Source: Mycolicibacterium rufum (GTDB taxonomy: Bacteria > Actinomycetota > Actinomycetes > Mycobacteriales > Mycobacteriaceae). Taken from it: a stretch of 64,000 nt of DNA. Positions 18,400 to 30,000 of this stretch are shown here, piece after piece; position 1 is the first letter of the stretch, and every line of letters starts with the position of its first letter. Position numbers and translations under genes: made by a program. The stretch spans positions 1,240,001 through 1,304,000 of the forward strand of contig NZ_CP092427.2 in the NCBI RefSeq assembly GCF_022374875.2, read 5' to 3'. Below the pieces are notes generated by a model. That model did no database searches. It had not been told where the DNA came from and saw nothing but the letters and a program-made list of their open reading frames with translations.

Positions 18400-18753
18400 T
18401 CACCACACCACGGCGACAGCGGCCGCGCTCAGCGCGAGCAGTCCCACCGAGGCGAAGAGCGGGCGCGGCACCGGCCGGCCGGTGCGCCGCTGCCGCGCGT
18501 TGCCCATCCCCAGCACCCCGCCGAGGACGACCAGGAGGACCAGCTTCACGCCGATCTTGGGGTAATTCAGCTCGACCCCGGCCGGCCACGGCGCCGCGAG
18601 CGCGAGGCCCGTGAGCAGCGACACCAGCAGGCCGTAGTCCATCACGCGGGTCGTGGTGAACCGGCGCGCCGCCGCTTCGGCCACCCACGCTCCGAAGGTG
18701 ATCGCGAACCCCACCAGATGCACCAAGACAACTACAGAACGTAGTACCTCCAC
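18400..18753 (-). CDS. Small integral membrane protein, unknown function
   Basis: The protein has 117 residues and four hydrophobic stretches: VVVLVHLVGFAITFGAWVAE, GLLVSLLTGLALAAPW, KLVLLVVLGGVLGM and LFASVGLLALSAAAVAVVW. The start is a GTG at 18753. It converges with the preceding dehydrogenase, 10 bp from its stop. The family is not recognised with certainty. Confidence 0.65.
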   Translation of the reverse strand: MEVLRSVVVLVHLVGFAITFGAWVAEAAARRFTTTRVMDYGLLVSLLTGLALAAPWPAGVELNYPKIGVKLVLLVVLGGVLGMGNARQRRTGRPVPRPLFASVGLLALSAAAVAVVW

Positions 18754-18791
18754 GGCGTGAGACTACAACGGCGGGCGCCGTTCTCGACCTC

Positions 18792-19040
18792 TCACGTGGC
18801 CGGCGGGGGCGGACCGGGCACCAGATAGCAGTTCGTCCCACCGATGCCCAGCACGTACACGGTGTCGCAGCGGGTGAAACTGCCGTCGGGCCCCGGCCCG
18901 GAATCGCAACGGCCGCCGCCGTTGCCCCAGACCTCGAAGTTGCCGCACGGTGGTTGCGCCGACGCCGGCCCGGCGGCCACCAGGCCCGCGCCGATCAGTG
19001 CCACCACCGCGGCACCGACTCCAAGCCACATCGTCCTCAT
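18792..19040 (-). CDS. Small secreted Cys-rich mycobacterial protein
   Basis: The protein has 82 residues. A Sec-type signal peptide (MRTMWLGVGAAVVALIGAG to ASA-QPP) precedes a short mature part with four cysteines and the motif CDSGPGPDGSF. That is reminiscent of the small exported proteins annotated in mycobacteria as CDGP-domain proteins. GGAGGA lies just upstream of the ATG at 19040. No function is known to me. Confidence 0.7.
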   Translation of the reverse strand: MRTMWLGVGAAVVALIGAGLVAAGPASAQPPCGNFEVWGNGGGRCDSGPGPDGSFTRCDTVYVLGIGGTNCYLVPGPPPPAT

Positions 19041-19271
19041 GACTGTCCTCCTCCCAACGCACCGCGTCTCAGCGCGGCCGCACCGGAGGCCTGACCCCAC
19101 GCACCCCACCCTCCAGCGCATGCACCTTCGATTGTGCGCCCGACAGCGCGATGGCCGCAGGCGATTTCCGTCCCGCTTTCCACCCGGCGGTGCAGGTCAG
19201 CGCCGGTGCCCGCGGCGTCGGCACCCAGTGCGGTCAATCCGTTGCGCGCTCACCCGTCGCGCAGATACGCT

Positions 19272-19285
19272 ACGCAACGTTGCGT
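19272..19285. promoter_or_regulatory. Perfect 14-bp palindrome, probable operator
   Basis: ACGCAACGTTGCGT is its own reverse complement. It lies 20 bp upstream of the GTG start of the monooxygenase and is followed by the ribosome site GAGAGGAG. Palindromes of this size are typical binding sites of TetR-family repressors. No TetR gene is present in the window, so the regulator would be encoded elsewhere. Confidence 0.55.
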
Positions 19286-19304
19286 TATGGCGAGAGGAGT
19301 ACCG

Positions 19305-21242
19305 GTGACGCGGACGTTCCACGCAGGCCGGCGATTCGACACGCCCACCGACGAGATTGCGGCCGCGCTGGCCGACGTCAGCATCCCGACTCTGCTGCTG
19401 TCCCTGGTCCATCTCACCGGTGATCCCCGGTTCATTCGCGAGTTCTCCCAGGCCGGTCTGTTCCTCAACGAGGTGCAGGGCTTCATGAGCGACGACGACA
19501 AGGCCCGTGCCCGCGCCGCGGCCCTGCCCGTGATCGCCGATTACCGGGACCGCGGTTGCCCGCCCCTGGCGCCGCTGCCGCCCGACCTGGTCAAAGAGAT
19601 GCTGGACTGGGCGGCGTGCGAACCGGTCGACGACGCCAACCTGCCGCTGGTGCTCGAAGAACTCGACCTCGAGGGCGTCGACCCGCGCCGCCCCGCCGCC
19701 CTCGATCCTGCTCGCGCTCGAGCGTTCCGGGTCATCGTGATCGGCTGCGGCGAAGCGGGCATCCTCGCCGGAATCCGCCTCGCCCAGGCCGGGATCGCCT
19801 TCGAGATCATCGAGAAGAACGCGGGTCCCGGTGGAACGTGGTGGGAGAACACCTATCCCGGCGCACGGGTGGACGTCGCCAATCACCTGTACTGCTACAG
19901 CTTCGAGCCGAGTAATCACTGGGAGCACTTCTTCGCCGAGCAGCCGGAACTGGCCGCCTATTTCGGCGCTGTGATGGACCGCCACGGTCTGCGCCCCCAC
20001 GTCCGGTGGAACACCGAGGTGCTGGGCGCGCACTGGGACGACGACAGCGCCACCTGGCGGGTGCAGGTGCGCACCCCCGACGGCATGCAGACCCTGACCG
20101 CCGACGCGGTGATCACCGCCGTCGGACAGCTCAACCGGCCCGCCCTGCCCGATTTACCGGGCCGGGACACGTTCGCCGGACCGTCTTTTCACTCCGCGCG
20201 ATGGGATCACACGGTCGATCTCACCGGCAAGCGGGTGGCGTTGATCGGCGCGGGCGCGAGCGGTTTCCAGATCGCGCCGGCGATCGCCGAGCGCGTCGCC
20301 CACCTGGAGGTGTTCCAGCGCACCGCACAGTGGATGTTCCCCAATCCCATGTACCACGAGCGGGTGCCCGCCGGCGTGCGCTGGGCGATGGAGAACCTGC
20401 CGTATTACGCCCGCTGGTACCGGTTCCTGCTGCTGTGGCCGGGCGCCGACAAGGGTCTCGACGCCGCCCGCGTGGACCCCGGATACGCCGACCAGGGTCA
20501 CGCCGTCAGCGAGATCAACGCACTGGCGCGCATGATGTTCACCGACTGGATCACCACGCAGGTCGGTGACGACGAGGACCTGCTGGCCCGGGTTCTGCCC
20601 GACTACCCGGCCACCGGTAAACGCACGCTGCAGGACAACGGCAGCTGGCTGGCGACCTTGAAGCGGCCGAACGTGACGCTGGTGCGGACGCCGCTGCAAC
20701 GAGTGGTCCCCGAAGGGGTGGTCACCGTTGACGGCGTCATCCACGACGCGGATGTGCTCGTGTACGCCACCGGTTTCCACGCCACTGACCTGCTGATGCC
20801 GATGACGGTGACCGGACGCGGTGGGGCCGATCTGCACGACGAATGGGGCCGACGGCCCTTCGCGTACCTCGGCATCACCGTGCCGAAGTTCCCGAACTTC
20901 TTCATGATGTACGGCCCCGGAACGCATCTCGCGCACGGCGGCAGCCTGATCATGCACTCGGAGTTGCAGATGCGCTACATCAACGCCTGCCTCGCCCACC
21001 TGATCGACACGGGCGCCCGATCCATGGAGCCCCTGGCCGAGCCGACCGGCGAGTGGCACCGACGCACCCAGGAACGGATCACCGCGACGGTGTGGGCGCA
21101 CCCGGCCATCGAGCACTCGTACTTCAAGAACGCCGACGGCGAGATCCACACCGTCAGCCCGTGGCGGCTCTGCGAGTACCGTGCGGCACTGGCCGATCCC
21201 GACTTCACGCAGTTCCGCGTCGACGCCGACGGGACCGCCTGA
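19305..21242 (+). CDS. Baeyer-Villiger-type FAD monooxygenase
   Basis: The protein has 645 residues. After an N-terminal extension of about 145 residues come the FAD motif VIVIGCGEAGILAG, the IEKNAGPGGTWWENTYPGAR region typical of Baeyer-Villiger monooxygenases, the fingerprint FAGPSFHSARWD (FxGxxxHxxxW form) and the NADPH motif ALIGAGASGFQIAP. GTG 19305 is preferred because GAGAGGAG lies 5 bp upstream; ATG 19287 is in frame but has no ribosome site. Such enzymes insert oxygen next to a ketone. A zinc alcohol dehydrogenase starts 1 bp after its stop, which suggests an alcohol-to-ketone-to-ester route. Confidence 0.85.
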   Translation: MTRTFHAGRRFDTPTDEIAAALADVSIPTLLLSLVHLTGDPRFIREFSQAGLFLNEVQGFMSDDDKARARAAALPVIADYRDRGCPPLAPLPPDLVKEMLDWAACEPVDDANLPLVLEELDLEGVDPRRPAALDPARARAFRVIVIGCGEAGILAGIRLAQAGIAFEIIEKNAGPGGTWWENTYPGARVDVANHLYCYSFEPSNHWEHFFAEQPELAAYFGAVMDRHGLRPHVRWNTEVLGAHWDDDSATWRVQVRTPDGMQTLTADAVITAVGQLNRPALPDLPGRDTFAGPSFHSARWDHTVDLTGKRVALIGAGASGFQIAPAIAERVAHLEVFQRTAQWMFPNPMYHERVPAGVRWAMENLPYYARWYRFLLLWPGADKGLDAARVDPGYADQGHAVSEINALARMMFTDWITTQVGDDEDLLARVLPDYPATGKRTLQDNGSWLATLKRPNVTLVRTPLQRVVPEGVVTVDGVIHDADVLVYATGFHATDLLMPMTVTGRGGADLHDEWGRRPFAYLGITVPKFPNFFMMYGPGTHLAHGGSLIMHSELQMRYINACLAHLIDTGARSMEPLAEPTGEWHRRTQERITATVWAHPAIEHSYFKNADGEIHTVSPWRLCEYRAALADPDFTQFRVDADGTA

Positions 21243-21243
21243 C

Positions 21244-22269
21244 ATGCGCGCGGTGGTCATCGATCCCGACGCGACGGTGCGCGTCGACACCCGGCCCGAT
21301 CCGGCACTGCCGGGGCCCGACGGCGCCGTCGTCGAGGTCACGGCGAGCGGTATCTGTGGTTCCGATCTGCACTTCCTCGAAGGGCACTACCCTCTCGCCG
21401 AGCCGGTGTCCGTGGGCCACGAGGCCGTCGGTGTCGTCGCCGAGATCGGTTCGGACGTGCGGCAATTCCGCGTCGGCGATCGGGTGCTAGTGTCCTCGGT
21501 CGCCGGCTGCGGCCACTGCGCGGGCTGCCGCACCGCGGATCCGGGGCGCTGCGTGTCCGGGCCGCAGATCTTCGGGTCGGGACTGCTCGGCGGCGCGCAG
21601 GCCGATCTGCTGGCCGTCCCCGCGGCCGACTTCCAGCTCCTGCGGATCCCCGAGGGCATCGACACCGAGGCCGCGCTGCTGCTGACCGACAATCTCGCGA
21701 CAGGCTGGGCGGCGGCCAAGCGCGCCGACATCCCACTGGGCGGCACGGTGGCGATCATCGGCGCGGGCGCCGTCGGACAGTGCGCGTTGCGCAGCGCGTT
21801 ACTGCTCGGTGCCGCAACGGTTCTGGTGGTGGACCCGGTGGCGGCGCGGCGCGACCGGGGCGCGGCGGCGGGCGCGGTCCCCGTCCCGGCGCCGGGCGCC
21901 GGGCCCGTTCTCGACGCCACCGACGGGCTGGGCGCGGACGCGGTGATCGACGCGGTGGGCACCGACACCTCACTCGACGACGCGCTGGCCTGCGTGCGGA
22001 CCGGCGGGACCGTGTCGGTGGTCGGGGTGCACGACCTGCAGCCCTATCCGCTGCCCGCCCTGGCGTGCCTGCTGCGCAGCCTGACGATCCGCTCGACGCT
22101 CGCGCCCGTGCAGCAGACCTGGCAGGAGTTGATACCCCTGCTGCGGTCCGGCCGCCTCGACGTCGGCGGCATCTTCACCGCCACCCTGCCGCTCGACGAC
22201 GCCGCCGCCGGCTACGCCGCCGCGACGTCGCGCTCGGGCGGTCACGTCAAGATCCGGTTGCATCCCTGA
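21244..22269 (+). CDS. Zinc-dependent alcohol dehydrogenase
   Basis: The protein has 341 residues. Catalytic-zinc motifs are SGICGSDLHFLEGHYPL and GHEAVGVVAEIG. The structural-zinc-type cysteines lie in AGCGHCAGCRTADPGRC, and the Rossmann motif is AIIGAGAVGQCALR. The ATG at 21244 follows the monooxygenase stop by one base, so the two form an operon. It converges with dosS, 2 bp apart. It likely oxidises a secondary alcohol to the ketone used by the monooxygenase; the substrate is unknown. Confidence 0.85.
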   Translation: MRAVVIDPDATVRVDTRPDPALPGPDGAVVEVTASGICGSDLHFLEGHYPLAEPVSVGHEAVGVVAEIGSDVRQFRVGDRVLVSSVAGCGHCAGCRTADPGRCVSGPQIFGSGLLGGAQADLLAVPAADFQLLRIPEGIDTEAALLLTDNLATGWAAAKRADIPLGGTVAIIGAGAVGQCALRSALLLGAATVLVVDPVAARRDRGAAAGAVPVPAPGAGPVLDATDGLGADAVIDAVGTDTSLDDALACVRTGGTVSVVGVHDLQPYPLPALACLLRSLTIRSTLAPVQQTWQELIPLLRSGRLDVGGIFTATLPLDDAAAGYAAATSRSGGHVKIRLHP

Positions 22270-22271
22270 TC

Positions 22272-23999
<1,728 letters not shown>

Positions 24000-24047
24000 T
24001 CACTGTCTGACGCCAAGGAGACGCTGTTATCCGGAAAACGAAGTTCG

Positions 24048-24770
24048 TCACCACCCACGGCGTCGCGGATGGGATCCGATCAGGTCGGCCGACCGTGTCT
24101 CGCGACTGCGGTAGACGACGTAGGGACGGAACAGGTAACCGACCGGTGCGCTGAACGCGTGTACCAGCCGGGTGAACGGCCACAAGCAGAACAGGGCGAG
24201 CCCGATCATCACGTGCAGTTGGTAGTAGATCGGCGCCCCGGCCATCAGATCGCCGCGCGGCTGCAGGACCCAGATCGAGCGGAACCACACCGACACCGAC
24301 TGCCGGTAGTCGTACGCCTCACCGACCAGCCCGGAACCGAGCGCGGTGGCGCACAGGCCGGCCACGATCGCGGCCACCAGGACCACGTACATCAGCTTGT
24401 CGTTGACGGTCGTCGCCAGGAACACCGGTCCGCGCGTGCGCCTGCGGTAGATCAGCAGCGCGATCCCGGTCAGGGTGGCCACCCCTGCGATGGACCCGAG
24501 GAGCACCGCCTGCAGGTGGTAGGCGTGCTCGCTGAGACCTACCGCCCGCGTCCACGACTCGGGGATCACCAGACCGATGACGTGCCCGACGATCACCACG
24601 AGGATGCCGAAGTGGAACATCGGGCTGGCGATGCGCAGCAGCCTGCTCTCATAGAGTTGAGACGAGCGGGTGGTCCAGCCGAACTTGTCGTATCGGTAGC
24701 GCCACCAGCTGCCGACGACGACGACAGCCACTGTCACGTACGGCACCACATCCCAGAAGATCTCCCCCAT
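24048..24770 (-). CDS. narI: Nitrate reductase gamma subunit, cytochrome b (NarI)
   Basis: The protein has 240 residues with five hydrophobic helices. The heme-b-ligating histidines are visible in MFHFGILVVIVGHVIGL and in YQLHVMIGLALFCLWPFTR followed by LVHAF. NarI anchors NarGH to the membrane and takes electrons from menaquinol. The ATG at 24770 starts 1 bp after the narJ stop. Length is normal for the family. Confidence 0.94.
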   Translation of the reverse strand: MGEIFWDVVPYVTVAVVVVGSWWRYRYDKFGWTTRSSQLYESRLLRIASPMFHFGILVVIVGHVIGLVIPESWTRAVGLSEHAYHLQAVLLGSIAGVATLTGIALLIYRRRTRGPVFLATTVNDKLMYVVLVAAIVAGLCATALGSGLVGEAYDYRQSVSVWFRSIWVLQPRGDLMAGAPIYYQLHVMIGLALFCLWPFTRLVHAFSAPVGYLFRPYVVYRSRETRSADLIGSHPRRRGW

Positions 24771-24771
24771 C

Positions 24772-25416
24772 TCAGACCCCCTCCGGTGCGCGCCGCGGCG
24801 GCACTGTCAGCGTGAACGGCGCCAGGCCGACCGCCTCGGCGGCCGGGCCGTCGGCCGCCAACCGCCGGGCGCGCCGGATCTCCTCCTCGGAGGCGGGGGG
24901 CAACGTCGTCAGCACGGCGGCGAGCGCCGCCGCATAGGGCGACCCCGTGTCGCGCAGCGCGCGGTGCACGACCTCCAGCGGTGTCCGGTGCGCGGCGAGC
25001 AACCGCCGTCCGCGCTCGGCGTCCGCGGTGGCCGCGAACTCCAGCACGACGGCCAGATGGTCGGGCGCCTCCCCGACGGGTGGCACCGCCCCCGCGTCGC
25101 GGTACGCCTGCACGAACGCCAGCATCGCCTGTCCGCGGTTGCGGGTGTCGCCGGCGGTCCAGTACGTCAGGTACATCGTGGCGCGCCGGTGCAGGTCGAA
25201 TGTCTCGACATACTGCTGCGCCGCCTGCATCGGGCTCATCGCGCTGAGCGCGGCCACGGTCTGCCGAAGTCGTTGTCCGGCAACGCCGTCGGCGTACTCG
25301 AGGAGCTCGGCCGCGACGTGCAGTCGGTCCGCGTCGGGATAACTCAGCAGGAGCGACGCGCATTGCCACACGACGCGGTCGGCCAGGGCGTCGCGCGAGC
25401 GGGCGAACAGCCTCAT
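24772..25416 (-). CDS. narJ: Nitrate reductase assembly chaperone (NarJ)
   Basis: The protein has 214 residues of the NarJ/TorD chaperone fold, with LLLSYPDADRLHVAAELLEY, YVETFDLHRRATMYLTYWTA and GDTRNRGQAMLAF, the latter two highly typical of NarJ. It helps load the molybdenum cofactor and FeS cluster into NarG and is not part of the final enzyme. The ATG at 25416 overlaps the narH stop (ATGA). The longer upstream frame is excluded because it runs antisense-like within narH. Confidence 0.93.
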   Translation of the reverse strand: MRLFARSRDALADRVVWQCASLLLSYPDADRLHVAAELLEYADGVAGQRLRQTVAALSAMSPMQAAQQYVETFDLHRRATMYLTYWTAGDTRNRGQAMLAFVQAYRDAGAVPPVGEAPDHLAVVLEFAATADAERGRRLLAAHRTPLEVVHRALRDTGSPYAAALAAVLTTLPPASEEEIRRARRLAADGPAAEAVGLAPFTLTVPPRRAPEGV

Positions 25417-27068
25417 TCCGCCCCCCTGGAATCCGGGAACATGCCGACGGGAGCGCCGCGACCATCCCAGTTGAGCAGGTTCACCCGCGAGGGCCGGGTG
25501 GCGTTGGCGGCCATGCCGTCGCCGGTCTGACGGTGCCGCAGCGCGTGAAAGGTTTCCACGGCCACCGGTACCGGCTGGCCGCTGGCCTCCCCGAAGGGAC
25601 CTGACTCGTACATGCCCGGTCCGCCCTCGAAGCTCAGCGAGCAACCGGGCTCCTCCACCGACCCCGGGTCGACATCGGCGTACGCCGTCGGAATGACATA
25701 GCGCTCTTCGTATTTCGCGAGGGCCAGCAGTCGGTACATCTCGTACATCTGCTCTTCGGTCATGCCCACCGACTCGGGGATGTGGGGCTGGGTTTCGCGG
25801 CCGAGGTTGATGTCGCGCATGTAGGAACGCATCGCGGCCAGCCGCCGCAGCACGCCCTCGACGACGGTGGTGTCGCCTGCGGTGAACAATCCGGCCAGGT
25901 ATTCGATCGGGATGCGCAGCGCCTCGAGCGCCCCGAAGAGATTGCCGATGTCCTCACCGTCGTGTCCGTCACGGCTGACCGCGTCGACCACCGGTGACAG
26001 CGGCGGGATGTACCAGACCATCGGGACGGTCCGGAACTCCGGATGCAGCGGCAGAGCCACCTGATAGGTGTGGATCAGGGCATGGACCGGCGAGCGCTGC
26101 GCCGCCTCGATCCACTCGTCGGAGATGCCCTCCGCCCGCGCGGCGGCCACCACCGCCGGGTCGCGGGGGTCCAGCAGGATCGACTTCTGCGCCTCGTAGA
26201 GATCCCGCTCGTCGGGCACCGAGGCCGCCTCGGTCACCCGGTCCATGTCGTAGAGCACCAGGCCCAGGTACCGCAGCCGGCCCACGCAGGTCTCCGAGCA
26301 CACCGTCGGCAACCCGACCTCGATCCGCGGGTAGCACAACGTGCATTTCTCGGCCTTGCCGGTTTTGTGGTTGAAGTAGACCTTCTTGTACGGGCAGCCC
26401 GACACACACATCCGCCAGCCGCGGCAGCGATCCTGGTCGACCAGCACGATGCCGTCCTCGACGCGCTTGTACATCGCCCCCGACGGACACGAGGCGACGC
26501 ACGACGGGTTGAGGCAGTGTTCGCAGATGCGCGGCAGGTAGAACATGAAGGTCTGCTCGAGTTCCAGACGGATTTGTTCGCTGACGCGGGCCAAGACGGG
26601 GTCGCCGGGCACGATCTCGGTGGAGCCGCCGAGATCGTCGTCCCAGTTCGCCGACCACTCCACCTTCATCGGCTTGCCGCTGATCAGGCTGCGCGGCCGC
26701 GCGACCGGGAAGTGTTCGCCCAGCGGTGCACTGGTGAGAGTGTCGTAGTCGTAGGTCCACGGCTCGTAGTAGTCGTCGATGGACGGGAGTTTCGGGTTGG
26801 CGAAGATGTGCAGCAGCTTGTGCAGGCGCCCGCCGCCGCGCAGCCGCAGCCGACCGCGGGCGTCGCGCACCCATCCGCCGCGCCACCGGTCCTGGTCCTC
26901 GTAGGTCCGCGGATAGCCCTGTCCCGGGCGCGTTTCGACGTTGTTGAACCACACGTACTCGGTGCCGGGGCGGTTGGTCCACGCCTGCTTGCAGGTCACC
27001 GAGCAGGTGTGGCAGCCGATGCACTTGTCGAGGTTCATCACCATCGCCATCTGGGCCATGACGCGCAT
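25413..27068 (-). CDS. narH: Nitrate reductase beta subunit, FeS protein (NarH)
   Basis: The protein has 551 residues with four cysteine groups: CIGCHTCSVTCK, CEHCLNPSCVASCPSG, CRGWRMCVSGCP (Trp in place of one Cys, as in the [3Fe-4S] cluster of NarH) and CTLCYPR with the later CSETCVG. It passes electrons from NarI heme to NarG. ATG 27068 shares one base with the narG stop (TGATG). Everything expected of the family is present. Confidence 0.95.
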   Translation of the reverse strand: MRVMAQMAMVMNLDKCIGCHTCSVTCKQAWTNRPGTEYVWFNNVETRPGQGYPRTYEDQDRWRGGWVRDARGRLRLRGGGRLHKLLHIFANPKLPSIDDYYEPWTYDYDTLTSAPLGEHFPVARPRSLISGKPMKVEWSANWDDDLGGSTEIVPGDPVLARVSEQIRLELEQTFMFYLPRICEHCLNPSCVASCPSGAMYKRVEDGIVLVDQDRCRGWRMCVSGCPYKKVYFNHKTGKAEKCTLCYPRIEVGLPTVCSETCVGRLRYLGLVLYDMDRVTEAASVPDERDLYEAQKSILLDPRDPAVVAAARAEGISDEWIEAAQRSPVHALIHTYQVALPLHPEFRTVPMVWYIPPLSPVVDAVSRDGHDGEDIGNLFGALEALRIPIEYLAGLFTAGDTTVVEGVLRRLAAMRSYMRDINLGRETQPHIPESVGMTEEQMYEMYRLLALAKYEERYVIPTAYADVDPGSVEEPGCSLSFEGGPGMYESGPFGEASGQPVPVAVETFHALRHRQTGDGMAANATRPSRVNLLNWDGRGAPVGMFPDSRGAE

Positions 27069-30000
27069 CAGTAGACCACCTCCTGGGAGCGTCGCCGCAC
27101 GACGGTGACCTCGTCGCGCTGGTTTCCGGTCGGGCCGAGATAGTTGAAGGCGAACGCGGTCTGGGCGTAACCGCCCGCCAGGTGGCTGGGCTTGACCAGA
27201 AGCCGGGTCAGCGAGTTGTGGATGCCGCCCCGGGTGCCGGTCGTCTCGGTCAGCGGCACGTCGATCGTGCGCTCCTGGGCGTGGTAGACGTAAACCACCC
27301 CGTCCGGCATCCGGTGGCTGACGATCGCCCGGCACACCAACACTCCGTTGCGGTTGACCGCCTCCACCCAATCGTTGTCGCGGACGGCGATCTTCGCGGC
27401 GTCGGCCGGGCTCATCCACATCGTCGGCCCGCCGCGCGACAGCGAGAGCATGAACAGGTTGTCCTGGTATTCGGAGTGGATCGACCACTTGGAGTGCGGG
27501 GTCAGGTAGCGCACCGTGAGCCCGACGCCGCCGTCCGAGCCGGCGCTGCCCAGCTCGGGTTCGCCGAAGAGCCGGTGGATGTCCAGCGGCGGACGGTAGA
27601 CCGGCAGCTGTTCGCCGAGTTCTTCGAGCCAGTCGTGGTCGAGATAGAAATGCATGCGGCCGGTCAACGTGTGAAAAGGCTTGAGCGCCTCGATGTTCAC
27701 CGTGAACGGGGCGTACCGGCGGCCGCCGGTCTCGCTCCCCGACCACTCCGGGCTGGTGATGACGGGTACCGGACGCGCCTGGGTGTCGGCATAGGTGATG
27801 CGCTTCTCCTCGCTCCCCTCGGCCAGGTGGGCCAGTGGCCGACCGGTGCGGCGCTCCAGCTCGCGGAAGCCCTCGACGGCCAGCCGGCCGTTCGACGTGC
27901 CTGACAGCGCGAGCACGACGTCGGCCATCCGCTCGGCCGTGGTGATCGCGGGTCGCCCCGCGGCGGCGCCGGTGTCGAGCACCCCGAACTTCTGCGCGAG
28001 CTCCGCGACCTCCTGCACCGGCCAGGTGGTCACACCCTTGGTGGTGACGCCCAGGTCGTCGACCAGAGGGCCCAGCGTGGACCACTTGTCCGCGATCGCC
28101 GTGTAGTCCCGTTCGACCACGCCGATGGGCCCGATGGTCCGCCCGGGCACCGGAACCTCGCCGGTCTCCCGCCAGTCATGCTGCCGGCCGGCGGGATAGG
28201 CCATCGCGGCCGGTGTGTCGTGCTGCAGCGCTCCCAGCACCACATCGGTGCGGGTACCCAGATGTGTCGCGGCCAGCGCGGAGAACGCCCTGGCGATCGC
28301 GCCGAACGCCTCGTAATCCGACCGGGTTTCCCACGGCGGATCGATCGCGGGGCTGAAGGCATGGACGAACGGATGCATGTCGGTGGAGGACAGGTCGGCC
28401 TTCTCGTACCAGGTCGCCGCCGGGAGCACGACGTCGGAGAGCAACGTCGTCGATGTCATCCGGAAGTCCACCGACATCAGCAGGTCGAGCTTGCCCTCGG
28501 GGGTGTCGTCGGCCCACCGCACCCCTGCCGGACGCAGGTGCTCGGGGGTGGGGGCGGCCGACATGGTCGAGGTGGTGCCCAGCAGGTGCCGGAGGAAGTA
28601 CTCGTTGCCCTTGCTCGACGAACCGAGCAGGTTGGCCCGCCACACGTCGAGCACCCGGGGCCAGTTCGCCGGGTCGTCGGGATCGGTGACCGCGAGATGA
28701 ACAGCGCCGGAGGCCAATTGCTCACACACGTACTCCGCCACGTCACGGCCGGCCGCGCGAGCCTCGTCGGCGAGGTCGAGGCTGTTGCGGTCGAACTGGG
28801 GGTAGAACGGCATCCAGCCCATCGCCGCCGAGGCGGCCAGCACATCCATGGTGTGCCGTCCGGTGAACCGGCCGCGTGCGGTCGGGCTGGCCAGGGCGTC
28901 GGCGCGGTAGCCGTCGTAGCGCCACTGGTCGGTGTGCACGTACCAGTACGCGGTGCCCGGCATCTGCCGCGGCGGCCGCGACCAGTCGGTGGCCATCGCC
29001 ATCGTCGCCCAGCCGGTGACCGGCCGGCACTTCTCCTGTCCCACGTAGTGGGCCCAGCCGCCGCCGTTGCGGCCCATCGATCCGGTCAGCAGCAGCATCG
29101 CGAGCACCGCGCGGTAGGTGGTGTCCCCGTGGAACCACTGACAGATCCCGGCGCCCATGATGATCATCGATCGGCCACCGGATTCCTCGGCATTGCGCGC
29201 GAATTCGCGCGCCACCCGGATCACCTGCGCGGCCGAGACCCCGGTGATGGGCTCCTGCCACGCGGGTGTGTAGGGAGCCCCGGGGTCGTCGTAGCCGGTC
29301 GGCCAGTCACCGGGCAACCCGGGCCGCGGCACTCCGTACTGGGCCAGCATGAGATCGAACACCGTGCACACGCGGTGCCCAGCGACCCGGCGCACCGGTA
29401 CCCCGCGGCGCACGGTGGCACCCGACCCGTCGACGGTGTCGAACCGCGGCAAGGTGATCAGCGCGGTCTCCCCCGGATCGCCGTGCGTCGGAGCCACCGT
29501 CAGCGCGGGCACCAGATCGCCCAGGTCGAGATTCCACCGGCCCGCACCGTCGTCGCCGTACCGGAATCCGAGCGAACCGTTGGGCACCGCAGGGGAATCC
29601 GAGCGCCCGTCGAGCAGCACCGGTTTGAACGCCGCGTTCTGCACCTCGTGCCCCAGGTCGGCGGCGGTGAGCATCTTCGCGGGCACCAGGGCGCCGTCGC
29701 GCTCCTCGAGCGTGACCAGGAACGGCAGGTCCGTGTAGGTGCGCACGTAGTCGACGAAGAACGGAACCCGTTGTGCGATGAAGAACTCCGAGAGAATGAC
29801 ATGCCCCATGGCCATCGCGAGCGCGCCGTCGGTGCCCGCCGCGCACGGCATCCATTCGTCGGCGAACTTGGTGTTGTCGGCGTAGTCCGGGCTGACGGTG
29901 ACCACCTTGGTGCCGCGGTAGCGCACCTCGGCCATCCAGTGGGCGTCGGGGGTGCGGGTGACAGGCACGTTGGAGCCCCACATCACCAGGTAGGACGCGT

